A stretch of DNA of 64,000 nucleotides from Taxawa tesnikishii (nom. ined.) (Eukaryota > Ascomycota > Dothideomycetes > Dothideales). The DNA is taken from NCBI GenBank assembly GCA_030247885.1, contig JAPDRO010000009.1:806001-870000 (forward strand), given 5' to 3'. Under the pieces are notes generated by a model, which had not been told where the DNA came from, made no database searches, and was given only the letters and a program-made list of their open reading frames with translations. The position numbers were made by a program, and so were the translations under genes. This document shows, piece by piece, positions 11,788 through 22,374 of the stretch (position 1 is its first letter; every line of letters begins with the position of its first letter).

Positions 11788-13015
11788 TCAGACTTTCTTC
11801 CCCTGTGCGAGCAGCTCCGAAACCTTGGGCGGCAGCACCAGTGAGCTCCTGTCGTTTCGCTTGAAGAATTCGGTCATGAGTTGTGCCGTCTTCTCCGGCA
11901 CGTCTTCCTGGATGAAGTGTCCAGCCTCCGGAATAACCTGAAGCTGGAACTTGCCTGCAACTTCGTCAGCCACCCTACTACCATGTAGTATTCCGAGAAG
12001 ATCCGTTCTCTGCAGAGCCGTCTACCTTGCATTTGACCGACCATCAGCTCCCGATCCAGCCTATCCGTACCAGCCAGCACCAACAACTTCGCCACCTTTC
12101 CCCTCAAAACTTCGCACTCATCCCCATGAACCAGCCCTCCCACCAAGCCTTCGTAGCCCACAAATCCGTCTTCCACCTCCACCTCTCCGTCTCCCGCTCT
12201 CTGATAAGCAAACTCGGCACACTCGCCCTCGCGCTTTCTAGATCCCGGATCGTCCGACTGCGCACATGCCACTCGACCGCCGCATCCACCGACGCAAAAC
12301 TCGGCGGCCGACTCGCGAGATACGTGCTCATGTGCTGGAGCGCCTCGATCGCGCTCCCCTCGACCACATCCAGGACCGCGAAACCGACCAACTGCGCACC
12401 TAAGCTGCCCTCCGCGGCAACATGCGTGCATACCGCGCCGCCCAGACTGTGGCCCACGAAGACGGAAGGCGGGACTTTGGGCCAGCCCATTTGCTGCGTG
12501 GTCAAAGTGATCATGGCCAATGCGTCCGCGGCGAGCGTTGCGATACTGAAGTCTGGTGGCAGGGACTCGCCAGAGGGAGACGTGATGACGGAGCCATGAT
12601 CACGTGCTTCGAGCGATAGGATACCGGCTGATGGCATTACGGCCTTGACGCTGGTCGCGAAGCGGGCGAAGGACATTCCGGAGGCACCTGCGCCGTGATG
12701 GCATATGAACAATGGTCCCTTGTTCCGGTCGGTGGGTGGGGTTAGATAGACGTGGTATGTGGCGTGGTAATCGGGGGTTTGGTGATCTAGGTAGAGCTCT
12801 TGCGAAAAATATCGAGTCCATGGATTCTGCGGGAGAGAGTTTTCCTCGCGTGACGAGGGTCGGAGGGTGTCGATTGAGTCGTTGGTTGATGCGGAAGAAG
12901 CGGATGAATCGGAGGAGCCGTCTTCGTCTGCGGTTGTTAGAGGGCGAGGCGGTGGTCTGAGACCCGGTGGATTATTCTGTTTTATCTTTGGCAGCGCGCG
13001 GAGAAGATCCGACAT
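11788..13015 (-). CDS. PPE1: protein phosphatase methylesterase 1
   Basis: This alpha/beta hydrolase removes the methyl ester from the C-terminal leucine of PP2A catalytic subunits. AUG 13015 starts MSDLLRALPKIK. Family landmarks follow in order: FICHHGAGASGMSFA (oxyanion region), LEARDHG, the nucleophile motif GHSLGG, and near the end EAGHFIQED with the catalytic histidine. A 71-nt intron at 11955-12025 splits GQMQG|KFQLQVIPE. One base is missing in the T run on the coding strand (plus-strand AAAA 12106-12109), between MSAKF and LRGKVAKLLVLAGTDRLD. With it restored the spliced length is 1158 nt (385 residues). An upstream in-frame AUG at 13108 exists, but the family start is the one chosen. 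Confidence 0.92.
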
Positions 13016-13446
13016 GGTGACTGGTGAATCCGGATTCACAGTACTACACAAGTGAGAGGAGGGAGTTTGTAGCTGGGTTGAGAAGCTGGATATCATCGCA
13101 CAGACCACTTAAGGCTCAATTAGGTAATTGCAGTAAATGATGCAGTTTGTGAGAGTGCTTCAAATTCTTGAAGCACTCCCACGTCTGTACAAAAGTATTG
13201 GAAATCACTAGAGAAGTTGTGTAGCAATGTAGAAATAGCAACCGTCGCTTGAAGTAGCACAACAAGAGTCGTAGTGAGCCGCGCATGCTCAACGCCGTAA
13301 CCACGTTTTTCCGTACAATGCCCGTCATCGTCCTCTTACAGATGAAGAAATGTCGCATTCTCTGGGTATCCTGCTGAAAGCCAATTTATCCAAATCATGC
13401 CCACCCGATGCCTTTGCTTGAGACGGGTCCCCTCCCTTGAACGCCA
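13016..13446. promoter_or_regulatory. PPE1 promoter and ADK2 3' flank
   Basis: Spacer between two minus-strand genes. It contains a perfect 11-bp inverted repeat with a 4-nt loop at 13153-13178 (listed separately). No gene is seen. Confidence 0.4.
13153..13178. repeat. perfect 11-bp hairpin
   Basis: GAGTGCTTCAA (13153-13163), loop ATTC, TTGAAGCACTC (13168-13178). It lies 138 nt upstream of the PPE1 start and about 270 nt past the ADK2 stop. It could be a 5' UTR, 3' UTR or promoter element, or chance. Confidence 0.6.
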
Positions 13447-14330
13447 TCATCTCGCGTACAAAGGATTCCCAAACCTCCTCGAGAACTCCGCAAACAACTT
13501 GGGGTAATCTCGTCGCTGCTGTTGCCCTCCACTTTCCAGAGAATGCCGAGCTTATCGTAGTGCTCCAGAAGCGGCTTGCTGGTCTCCTCAAATTTGGCCA
13601 ACCGGGTCAGCCAAGTCTCCGGCTTGTCGTCATCGCGCTGAACGAGAGGTTCACCAGTCACATCGTCCCTTCCAGGCACCTTTGGCGCGTTGAATGTTGT
13701 ATTGTAGACCCTCCCAGACTTCTCATGGACCCAGCGGTTGCAGATACGGTCAAGGATGACCTCGGTAGGTGTCCTAATGTTGACAACCAGATTGATCGGA
13801 ATTAACTTGTCCAACTGCTGCGCCTGTATCGCCGTGCGCGGAAACCATCCAAGATGAACGAGGCATCTGGTATGTTACTGTATTCATACTCCATCTCCAT
13901 GTTCGGTGCGGGAGTAATATAGTTGTCCTCTTCTTGAGCTGCTGGTGGTGAAGCGAACGAGTACAGAGGACCAAGAGAAGCAGCCATGGAGTTGAGCGTG
14001 ACAGGCTTCCGACCTGCCGGCCTGAGCCAGCCTCGAGTCGTCAGTTCGGAAAGAATTAGACGGATGATGGTGCTGTCGGGTACGAGGCCACCGGTCTTCA
14101 TGATGGCCTCGGCTTGAATACCTGCGACTTCGTTAACACGAGAACTCGCATGGATAACGAACACTGCACTCACCTAGCGCTGTCCGGTTTCGCACGTTTT
14201 CGCGCAACAGGTCGCCTGAGGATATGGAGGCCAGCTGAGGGAATCGCTTAAGCATGCGCTCCGTCTGGGTGCCTTTGCCGACGCCAGGAGCGCCTATAAG
14301 GATGACACGGGCAGCCTGTTTGAGATACAT
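13447..14330 (-). CDS. ADK2: mitochondrial GTP:AMP phosphotransferase (adenylate kinase 3 type)
   Basis: This enzyme recycles AMP using GTP or ATP in the mitochondrial matrix. AUG 14330 begins MYLKQAARVILIGAP. The P-loop GAPGVGKGT is followed by SSGDLLRENV (AMP site), TGGLVPD, and after a fungal-type insertion of about 40 residues SFILDGFPRT, then NLVVNIRTP, DRICNRWVHEKSGRVYN and a LID without zinc cysteines (GRDDVTGEPLVQRDDDKPET). A 52-nt intron at 14122-14173 (GTGAGT, GTTAAC branch) lies after RTALG. Two bases appear missing: near 13840 (between LDGF and PRTAIQAQQLDKL) and in the GGGG at 13501-13504 (before KLFAEFSRRFGNPLYAR, stop). With both restored the length is 834 nt (277 residues). 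Confidence 0.9.
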
Positions 14331-14949
14331 GCTGGCTGTGGCTTAATTGAAGGCGAGAGCGATTGCGGAGTCGAAGGTCTCGGAGGTCTTCGAGTCGTCC
14401 GTTCCAGGTAATATGTCGCGACGTGTCGCGATGTAGGCACGTGGGGGTGAAGCTGACGGCAGGCCGAGAGGTGGTATTATATCTACGAGAAGATCATGCC
14501 GACGATGCTGTGGACGCTGAACGGTGAATATACAATTGACCGAGGTCCAGGGACAAGAAAGAGAGAGGAGAGGAGGACGAGGAGTTGCAGGCAACAAAAG
14601 GAATGAACGGCATGGTCACCTCAACCAAACCCGACATATGCCACTCACTCTCCGGCCACGCATTTCCCCGCAGTCCCGATTACTTTATTAGCACGGATGC
14701 ACGGTAGGCGGTAGGTGGTTAAGATCTCCGAGGCTTGGCGCGCTCGCTCCGCGCTAACTCCGACGGACTCAGGGACGGACGAAATGTTTCCATCACTCTT
14801 TCCTGCATAACGTCAGGCAACTGCCGCAAACAACATTCCTTACCACACCAACACCATCCCTACAACCATCACCACGACTTCTCTTTAGTGTGCTCTATCC
14901 ACCCTTCCTACCATCAGGAATCTGTCCCGCAGCTGGCCGGCCCAGTACC
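14331..14949. promoter_or_regulatory. divergent promoter region
   Basis: Head-to-head spacer between ADK2 and MDM38, both nuclear genes for mitochondrial proteins. The sequence just before the MDM38 start is rich in CACCACC and CAACACC. No gene is seen. Confidence 0.4.
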
Positions 14950-16670
14950 ATGTCCTTCAACCGCACCGCCTCTCAGCTGGCTCCTCTGATCCTCAGGAAT
15001 GGAGTCCGTACAGCGTTCAGGAGATCGCCTCATCTCCCCGGCAGCTCCCAGCCATAGCCATACTTGTTCCGCATCGTGGATATGCTACCGAGACATCTAC
15101 CTCGTCTGGCGCAAACGCCAACTACCCGCCTCCAGGCTTCAACGCGGAGCAGGCGAAGAAACCCCTGCCGAAGGAGACGCAAAGCTCAAAACCATCAAGC
15201 CAGCCAGCCAAGGAATCTAGCAGGCCTCTGCCGGAGATCAACATCCCCACGCACGAACCTTCTGTGCATCCTCCAACCAAAGCGGCCGAGGACAGAGCAC
15301 TGAACGAGCTTGCCGTGGAGAAGAAGGCCGAGGACAAGGCGGAAGAGAAGGCTATGGAGAAGAAAGAGGAGGAGAAGAAAAAGCTCAGTCTTCGGCAGAA
15401 AATCATGAAGGAAGTCCATCACTACTGGGATGGTACCAAGCTGCTCGCTGCCGAAGTCAAGATCAGCTCGAAGCTCGCGCTGAAGATGGCCGCCGGCTAC
15501 GAGCTCACCCGTCGAGAGCACAGGCAGCTCACGCGTACTGTTCAGGATCTGGGTCGTTTGGTACCCTTCTCCGTCTTCGTCATCGTACCTTTCGCGGAAC
15601 TGCTGCTCCCAGTTGCGCTCAAGCTCTTCCCCAATATGCTACCTAGCACGTACGAAGGACAGAAGTCGAGAGAGGCGAAAGCCACGAGTCTTCGGGCGAC
15701 TCGCAAGGACGTCAGCAACTTCCTCCGCTCGACCCTCAGGGAGACTGGTCTGCCTGTGAGTGCGGCGAACGCACAAAGAGAGGAGTTCACCGAGTTTTTC
15801 AGAAAGGTTCGTCAATGAAATCACAGGCAAGGCCATGCATCTTGACTAACCCGCACTGTAGATCCGTACGACTGGTGAATCGCCCTCAAAGGCCGATGTC
15901 ATCCGTGTCTGCAAGATCTTTAAGGATGACTTGACTCTCGACAACCTCTCGCGGCCTCAGCTGGTCGGCATCTGTCGATACATGAACCTCGGAACATTCG
16001 GTACCGACGCAATGCTCCGCTACACCGTCCGCCACCGCATGCGCCAGATCAAGCGTGACGACAGGGCTATCTCCTTCGAGGGCGTCGATTCGCTCTCCGT
16101 GCCCGAGCTGCAAACTGCCTGCGCATCGCGCGGTCTGCGCACCCACGGCGTCTCCCCGGTCGTTTGCGTGACGACCTAAACCTGTGGCTGGAGCTGCGTT
16201 TGAAGTACGGCGTCCCGTCCACGCTCCTCGTGCTAAGCAATGCTTTCATGTACGCGCAAGGCAAGGAGCAAGACTACGACACGCAAATCGACGCCCTGCA
16301 AGCCGTGCTGTCCTCCATTCCCGAGGAGCTGTTCCATGAGATCGAGCTCGAGGTGCACACGGCCGAGGGCGCGGCGACCAACAAGCAGCGTCTCGAGGTG
16401 CTGCGTGAGCAGCAGGAGCTCATTGAGGAGGAGAATGAGCAGAGCGAGAAGCAGAAGGAGGGAGGCAAGGAAGCCCGAATTGATGATCGCGAGAACATCG
16501 ATGAGGCGGAGACCGAGGGTCGTCAGGATGAGACGCTGAAGAAGGAAAACGATGCTGACGCCCAGGCTAAGAAGAAGGAGGGTGAGGAGGTTGACGCAAA
16601 GGAGGTCAGACTCGATAACGAAGCAACCGAGGACGCGCCCAAGCCTGCGGAGGACAAGAAGAAGGAGTAA
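14950..16670 (+). CDS. MDM38: LETM1/Mdm38 mitochondrial inner-membrane protein
   Basis: Mdm38/LETM1 supports K+/H+ exchange across the inner membrane and binds mitochondrial ribosomes. AUG 14950 opens a basic presequence (MSFNRTASQLAPLILRNG) leading to HRGYATE, a likely cleavage region. A Lys/Glu-rich segment precedes the LETM1 core: KEVHHYWDGTKLLAAE, the single membrane helix FSVFVIVPFAELLLPV, LPSTYE, then VCKIFKDDLTLDNLSRPQLV and LNLWLELRLKYGVPSTLLVLS. The tail is a long Glu/Lys coiled coil. A 55-nt intron lies at 15807-15861. Two bases seem missing, both in CCCC runs, at 15036-15039 and 16154-16157. With them restored the length is 1668 nt (555 residues). Confidence 0.92.
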
Positions 16671-17901
16671 GTCAAACGTGTCTCTGTAAAACACTACTAC
16701 TTTGTGTAAATATGTGATGATCGGTGGGGATCGGGTTGGCATCTGTGTGCATAGAATTGGCGTCAAAGGGGTGGGAATCATTGCACACGCTGCTGCTGCT
16801 GCTGCTGCTGCATGGGCGAAATGAGCCCGATAACTCTACTATTACAGCTGGGTGGGCATCGGAGAATCGCTGCTCAGCGCTTCTGATAGAGCTAGATACA
16901 AAGCATGAATTTCTTTTGTACTGATACTTATCGGAATCAAGTCTTGTTTCCTTGTTGTGACGGTCTTCTCTTAGTCCCTAAGCATGTCGGAACCGGAGGT
17001 CACATGCTGGTTGTGCTTGTGTGAGTTAAGACCAGCAAAAGGCGAAGCGTGGTTTTTTGTTGGCGATGCTTGTGTGTCGTTCGAATCATGAGCTCCGTTC
17101 TGCATAGCAGTATGTTGTTGTAGATGCTGCTGGATAAGATTATCGCCGCGTGTATCTCGAGCGCTCGATCATTCACCAATGCGTAGCAACCGCCGCTTCC
17201 TCCTGATCCGTAGACTCACTCGTATGAGCCTGTTTGGCAAGTACTGCGTCAAACAGCCCATCGTCTTACAATGCCAGAGGGACAACGGGGTTCGTCTTCG
17301 TAAATTCTCAGGACCAACACATCTTAGCCGTTCGACGAAACTCGTAATCAGCTTGTCTTCCAAGGTATTTTCGAACGCCAGAACTGGACAAAACGTCGAG
17401 TCGATCGTGACTTCGCGTTCACCATCTTCGTCCTCGCCCATTTCGCATGTATCCCTACCTTGTTCACAGCCTGGCTGCATTACTCACCCCTCACCAGGTA
17501 CATTGCATACGTCCTTGGTAACAAATTTTTGGATAACTTTTGGAGGAACTCAGATAGTGGCACAATCTTCACACACGTCGGTGGTGGCGTAGGCAGGTTT
17601 GGTCAACCCTTCGTGCTTCTGAAGCAAGGCTTGACATCCGGCATCCGGCGTACGTTGCTTTGCATGGTGTCGTTCGTGCAGACCGAGCATCGTGATGTGC
17701 GTTGCGTAGATCGAGAGACTGATGTCGGGATTGACGGTGGAAGAAGGAGAGCCTCTGAGTGGGCTAAGGGGCTGAGGATTAAGAGCCACATCCCTGCTCT
17801 CCCTCCCCACACTTCGTCCGTCAGCTCCATATACCGCACCATCACCGTTAGACAACTGTATCAGTCTCAAGTGAAAAGCAAAGCAACTACCCCCGTATAC
17901 G
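16671..17901. other. 1.2-kb gene-free region
   Basis: Between MDM38 and the TMEM14 gene. Open frames on both strands reach about 150 codons but lack recognisable domains or a coherent splice pattern. It contains a short CTG microsatellite (16790-16811) and presumably the TMEM14 promoter. Confidence 0.4.
16790..16811 (+). repeat. (CTG)7 microsatellite
   Basis: Seven uninterrupted CTG units plus one base, in non-coding sequence 120 nt past the MDM38 stop. Confidence 0.9.
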
Positions 17902-18321
17902 ATGGTATTCCCCTTGATTAATTCCTCTGGACAATATGCTAACGCTCACAGTCTCTCTCGTAAGCGACTCAGCCAGATCCTCCGCCCACCTGACCACCGT
18001 CTAACAACATACAGCACCATTGCCTACGTCCTCGCCTCCTTGACCGCCGGCGGCGGCACCATGGGATACGCTCGCACCGGATCCGTTCCCTCGATCGCAG
18101 CCGGTTGCACCGTTGGCGCACTCTACGCTCTTGGTGGCTACAGGATCGCAAACAGGCAGCCGTACGGCGTGGAGCTGGGGCTGCTGGCCAGTGTCGTGCT
18201 CGCAGGAAGCAGTGTGCCGCGCGCCATCAGGAGCGGAAAGCCTCTGCCGATTGGCTTGAGCTTGCTGGCTGCTTACGGACTATTCAACTTCGGCATGGCG
18301 TGGCAGAACAGGGTCAGGTAG
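17902..18321 (+). CDS. TMEM14 family membrane protein with 8-nt microexon
   Basis: TMEM14 proteins are small polytopic membrane proteins; animal TMEM14C is a mitochondrial porphyrinogen carrier. Best model: exon 1 is just ATG (17902-17904), intron 1 17905-17951 (GTATTC, GCTAAC branch, CACAG), exon 2 is TCTCTCTC (17952-17959), intron 2 17960-18014 (GTAAGC, TCTAAC branch, TACAG), exon 3 18015-18321. This gives MSLSTIAYVLASLTAGGG then MGYARTGSVPS, 105 residues, the normal family length, with glycine-rich helices. Both introns together are 102 nt without an in-frame stop, so an unspliced reading also stays open but adds 34 non-family residues. The start exon and microexon are inferred from splice signals and phase; the family core (from about 18020) is secure. 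Confidence 0.8.
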   Translation: MVFPLINSSGQYANAHSLSRKRLSQILRPPDHRLTTYSTIAYVLASLTAGGGTMGYARTGSVPSIAAGCTVGALYALGGYRIANRQPYGVELGLLASVVLAGSSVPRAIRSGKPLPIGLSLLAAYGLFNFGMAWQNRVR

Positions 18322-18647
18322 ACGCCTGGACCGAACTCGGGAATCAAGCGCCGGGAGGATCGTAAGAGGCGAAGAAGATACTTGGGGAGAGAGAATTTTC
18401 TGTACTATCGACTATAATTCTTGAAAGCTCTTCAGCCGCGGCGTTGATGGAAGCTGATATGCCAAGATCTCTCTGTTCATGACATTCAAGGTAGCTGAGC
18501 AAGAGTACTCCGTAAATGAGTTATGCTCTGACAGCAAGCTCCCGAGCCGCAAGCGATGTGTGTGCAGTCACACGAAGCTTTTGTACAGCATCCCAGACAT
18601 CAGATGCGCAAACGAGCGTACATCCACAGACGCTCGTTCGCGCAACG
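18322..18647. other. convergent intergenic region
   Basis: 3' flanks of the TMEM14 gene and RTC4. I see no gene. Confidence 0.4.
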
Positions 18648-20317
18648 TCATCGAAGCCGAGCCGACGTGTCGAGACCTTCAATGTCTTCAGGCGCCGTCC
18701 CACCGATTTCGTCAAAATCAAACACCGGAGATCCTTCGCGCGCCACATGAGCGACCTTTTGGTGTTCTTCTTCGTTCAAGAGTGCTCCGGCCAAGCCGCT
18801 TTCGTTCAGGATCTCCCTGGCCTCTCTCTCCTTGGCGTCCATGTCTTCCATGATCAAGGCCACAGCAAGCTCAGGTACCAGTACCGTCTGGACAAATCCT
18901 GATATACCACCTTCCGTGCCAACGGATGCTAAGAGCTTGTTGTTGGCGGCGTACAGCCTTATATCCCTGGTAAATGCTCTCAGAATGAAATCACCCCTGA
19001 AAGCACGTTAGCTATTGCCAATCTCAGCAGTAATAAGAGAACCTACATGAACTTCTCTCCTTTGCTTCCGTAGTACCCTGCATTACTGCCTTTCGCTGGT
19101 TCACTCTGGAAGGCCTTTCCAGCGGTTTTCGCGTTCCCGCTACGAACACGTTCTTCCAACTGATTCCGGTAATAACTCTTCCGTGTGCCATTCAAAATAT
19201 CGCGAATCTGCGCTTGGTGCCGCTTGAGGCGATGTTCAAGACTATCCCAATCGATCCTTGGGTATCCTCTTTCGTCCCATAGTTGCTGCGCCGAACGGTC
19301 TTTGTGCGCTTTGCAAAACTGCTTCTGCTGCTTGTACGTCATGCGCTTGCCCCGGCAGTGCTCGATTTCGAATTCCTCTTTAAAGGAGGACTCCACTCGG
19401 TTGCCACACATGGGACATTCAACGGCAGAAATGTATCGGCCAGGTTCCGGCAGATCAAGCTCCTCGACTTCGTCATCGCCATCCAGAGGCAAGTCTTCTG
19501 GGATATCTGAAAGAACACTTGATAACGGAGACGACGGTCCCAGCTGGTTGGCCTCCGTAGCATCCAGAGCCTTCTTATCTTCGTCTTCGAGACCGAACTC
19601 CATTCCTCTAGGCAGTTCAAAAGCCAAAGCCTTTTGCGAAGAAGGTTCAGTCTGTGACGAGCTGTCCGCCGTAGCCCGGAAACCATGTGCAGAGGAGACA
19701 CCTTGGGGTGCTTTGAACTTTGGCGCTCCTTTCTTGGGTGATGCAGAAGCCTGTGGCGGCTTCTTGAACCCTACATGAATTCAACAAGGCGAACAAGACA
19801 GTCTGCAAGAAGCGCACATGCTGACCTGACTTCGAATCGCTTTCAGTCCTCTGTTTCTTCACGCTTTTCCCATAGCCAGTGCTACCAGTTCTCCCGTACT
19901 TCCGCTTGCCGCCCGAATTTGACGCTTGGGAACTTTGTGTCATCGCATCCATTCTCGCATCGTCCTGGCTTCGCGCTGTGTCTTGTCCGGATAGTGCGGA
20001 GCTCTCTTGCGCAGCTGTGCTCTTCCCTGCCTCATGGCCATTGCTGTGTATGTTGCCTAGATATCCCCCTTGGGGACGGCGAACAGCTGGTTTCCCCGAT
20101 TTGCATGCCATTGTGTCTTGTCAGGCTCTTCCTCTTCGCTGCTCGAGTCCGGTTCTCTTTCGATGTCCTCATCTGGCTGGGGTTTGCGCTTCGGTGGACT
20201 CAAAGACCGCGCAGATGAAAGAGGTGATGAGTTTTCCTCATGGTCGTCCTCTTTAGCGTGCTGCTTGTTGTCGACTTGTTTCAATAACGGACGGGCACTT
20301 CTGGAAAGTAGTGGCAT
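18648..20317 (-). CDS. RTC4: RTC4-like protein
   Basis: Yeast Rtc4 is a nuclear protein named for a telomere-capping genetic effect; its biochemical role is unknown. AUG 20317 begins MPLLSRSARPLL. A long disordered, phosphorylatable N-terminal half (PPKRKPQPDEDIERE) contains the basic patch GKSVKKQRTESDSKSG. The C-terminal RTC4 domain shows a CPMCG...EHCRGKRMTYKQQKQFC...H metal-site pattern, then RGYPRIDWDSLEHRLKRH, YYGSKGEKFMGDFILRAF and PELAVALIMEDM. Introns: 19771-19825 (55 nt) joins SKSG to FKKPPQ, and 18997-19046 (50 nt) joins KFM to GDFIL. One base is missing in the C5 run 20065-20069 (AVPKG to GYLGNIHSNG). Restored length 1566 nt (521 residues). Confidence 0.9.
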
Positions 20318-20593
20318 GTCGACATGCGCTCGAGTGTAATGAAAGAACAAAGCCGCATGCGCTCGCGTGAAGATGGCGGAGGAAGACGCGCCGCGCTTGG
20401 CGCGTCGTACAGGCCTCTATTCAGTTCGCGAAAGTAATTTGTATACTTTTTGCCTATGATATTGCATCACATTCGCTAAGACTCTAGAACAACTGGACTT
20501 GTAGGATCACGTATCTAACCATTTGCCGTTTGCTTGCTGTACAGGGTATCATTAATCATAGGTCCAAACGCGCCATGCAGTGCAGCTTTCCGT

Positions 20594-21802
20594 TTATGCA
20601 ATCTTCCGTCCCACGTTTCCAACGCCTCTTCCCACGATACTGACAACGACCTCTTGTTCGTTGTCGCCATCTCTAAGACCCCAGCCGCTCATTCCGAAAG
20701 TCCTCAAGTCCCGTGCCAATTGCACAACCTCTTCTGTTCCTAGCACTTCCTTGCCCAGTACCAACCGCCCAACATCCTCGCTGCCCATAGCCATGAGCGT
20801 TAACATAGTCGGTGCTGCCACCCTGGAAGCATGTCCAGCTTGGGAAATGGTCTCCAGCAGTTGATAAGCACAATACCTTCCGATGTCCTCGGCCGCCTCG
20901 CCGCCAGAAGGAGGGCTCGCCAGATCTGCAGAGTAAAGCGCTCCTGTATTCGACTCTGCAACAAGGCTTAGACCAAAGCCAACACCGATCTTTCTTTTCG
21001 CAGCCGGATTGTTCTTCTCCGGCCAAGCTACCAGAGGCGCAGAAGAGATGTCCGAGAAAATATATGTGTCCGCAACGAGTTGGTTCAACACCCCTCTTGC
21101 CGTCTCGATCATCCGCGCATTGTTCGCACCAGCCACACCAGTCGCATATGCAACACCTCTGATCCTCTTCACTCTTCCGGGATTGAGCAGATGTATCGTT
21201 TTGGGCAAACGTACTTGGTGTCCGAATACCAGTTCAACTTCACCACCACCGCCTCTTCCTCCAGGACCAGGGTTGGACCGCTTGTTCACACGCAGCTCAA
21301 TGTTGTTCTCTATACCGAAGTGCTTGTAGAGCGGCAGAATAGCCGTGCGTACTGTATCCACGCTCACGTCTCCTCTGTCCGTTGCGCTCGTGATGACTCC
21401 GGGACCAGTGAAGAGAACCCTAATTTGTGCTTTCGCAAAGGGTGCAAGCATACACAGAGGTATCAGAAACCAGCTAACTCCCCGCACGCACTCTTTCGGA
21501 AGCTCATGTCGTATAACGCCGCCACTGGCTCCGTAACCTGCAGCGCTGCCAACGATGAGGCCCGGTCGATATACCAGCGTCGTACCAGTCATAGAAAACT
21601 CGATAGCAGAGCCGTTTGTGAGGGAGTCGAGAAGGCGGAGGAAAGACACTTCATGAGGGGCGAGACCGGGATTGGTGTGGGACGAGGCGCGAATGTTTGA
21701 AATACGGATAGAGCGGCCGGTGAGGGTTGCCAGAACAAGGCGAGATGTCATCTGAGTGGACCCGTCAAACCGCAGAGGCACCGTAACAGGCGCGGTCGCC
21801 AT
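20594..21802 (-). CDS. RCL1: RNA 3'-terminal phosphate cyclase-like protein Rcl1
   Basis: Rcl1 is a nucleolar endonuclease-like factor that acts with Bms1 in cleavage at site A2 during 18S rRNA maturation. This intronless gene encodes 402 residues with the RTC fold from end to end: LRFDGSTQMTSRLVLATLTG at the N-terminus, RPGLIVGSAAGYGASGG, the insert domain around PGVITSATDRGDVSVDTVRT and RRGVAY-like RIRGVAYATGVAGANNAR, then AVESNTGALYSADLASPP-like sequence and a conserved C-terminal helix. The family's catalytic histidine of true cyclases is not evident, as in other Rcl1 proteins. It sits tail to tail or in series with other ribosome biogenesis genes only by proximity (UTP23 at 10.6 kb). Confidence 0.95.
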   Translation of the reverse strand: MATAPVTVPLRFDGSTQMTSRLVLATLTGRSIRISNIRASSHTNPGLAPHEVSFLRLLDSLTNGSAIEFSMTGTTLVYRPGLIVGSAAGYGASGGVIRHELPKECVRGVSWFLIPLCMLAPFAKAQIRVLFTGPGVITSATDRGDVSVDTVRTAILPLYKHFGIENNIELRVNKRSNPGPGGRGGGGEVELVFGHQVRLPKTIHLLNPGRVKRIRGVAYATGVAGANNARMIETARGVLNQLVADTYIFSDISSAPLVAWPEKNNPAAKRKIGVGFGLSLVAESNTGALYSADLASPPSGGEAAEDIGRYCAYQLLETISQAGHASRVAAPTMLTLMAMGSEDVGRLVLGKEVLGTEEVVQLARDLRTFGMSGWGLRDGDNEQEVVVSIVGRGVGNVGRKIA

Positions 21803-22374
21803 TGTGTTGCGGAGGTGGTAGTGAGGAAGCTGATCGTTTTGCGGCTCTCGTTCGAAAAAATCACAAGAGCGATCTGTAGCTTATCCGATACAGTCTGGGG
21901 TTCCACGCACTAGAGCAGAAACAGCTAGTCCCAAGACCCTGTTGGAGCGGTTTCCGACTATCTGGTAAAGACACGGGAGTGGAAGGATGCTGTTTTATTT
22001 CTTTCTCCTCGCAGAGTCTTTGCGTCAGTCATCATGTATCAGCTTAACCCAACTTCACTTCGTCAAACTTGGCATTATTTGTAGACACTGTAGAGTAAAT
22101 GAGTAGGATATCGGTCAGCAATGCAGTTGCACCGCAGCTATGTAGAGATGCTGCATAGTGGTATCATCAAATATGATGTCGATCCCAAAAAGACAACAAA
22201 ACAAAGCAGAGCAGGTGCCAGAGCCATCCAGGATAAGTTGGTGAGATCATGTATGTCCCTCCTCTATCTCTCCAGGCTCTTTCGGGACAAACAACTTTTC
22301 GCAACGCATCAGTTCATCCAAGTACAGGCAGACCGCCCTGGAGACGCTTGGGATGAGTCGTGTTCGGTGTGAGC
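21803..22374. other. RCL1 promoter and 3' flank of the RNA-binding gene
   Basis: The RCL1 end should hold its promoter and the other end the 3' UTR of the glycine-rich protein. No gene is supported. Confidence 0.4.

Noticed and set aside
16233-16781. Leucine-rich minus-strand frame
   Set aside because: Antisense of the Glu/Lys-rich tail of MDM38 (GAG/AAG read backwards gives CTC/CTT).
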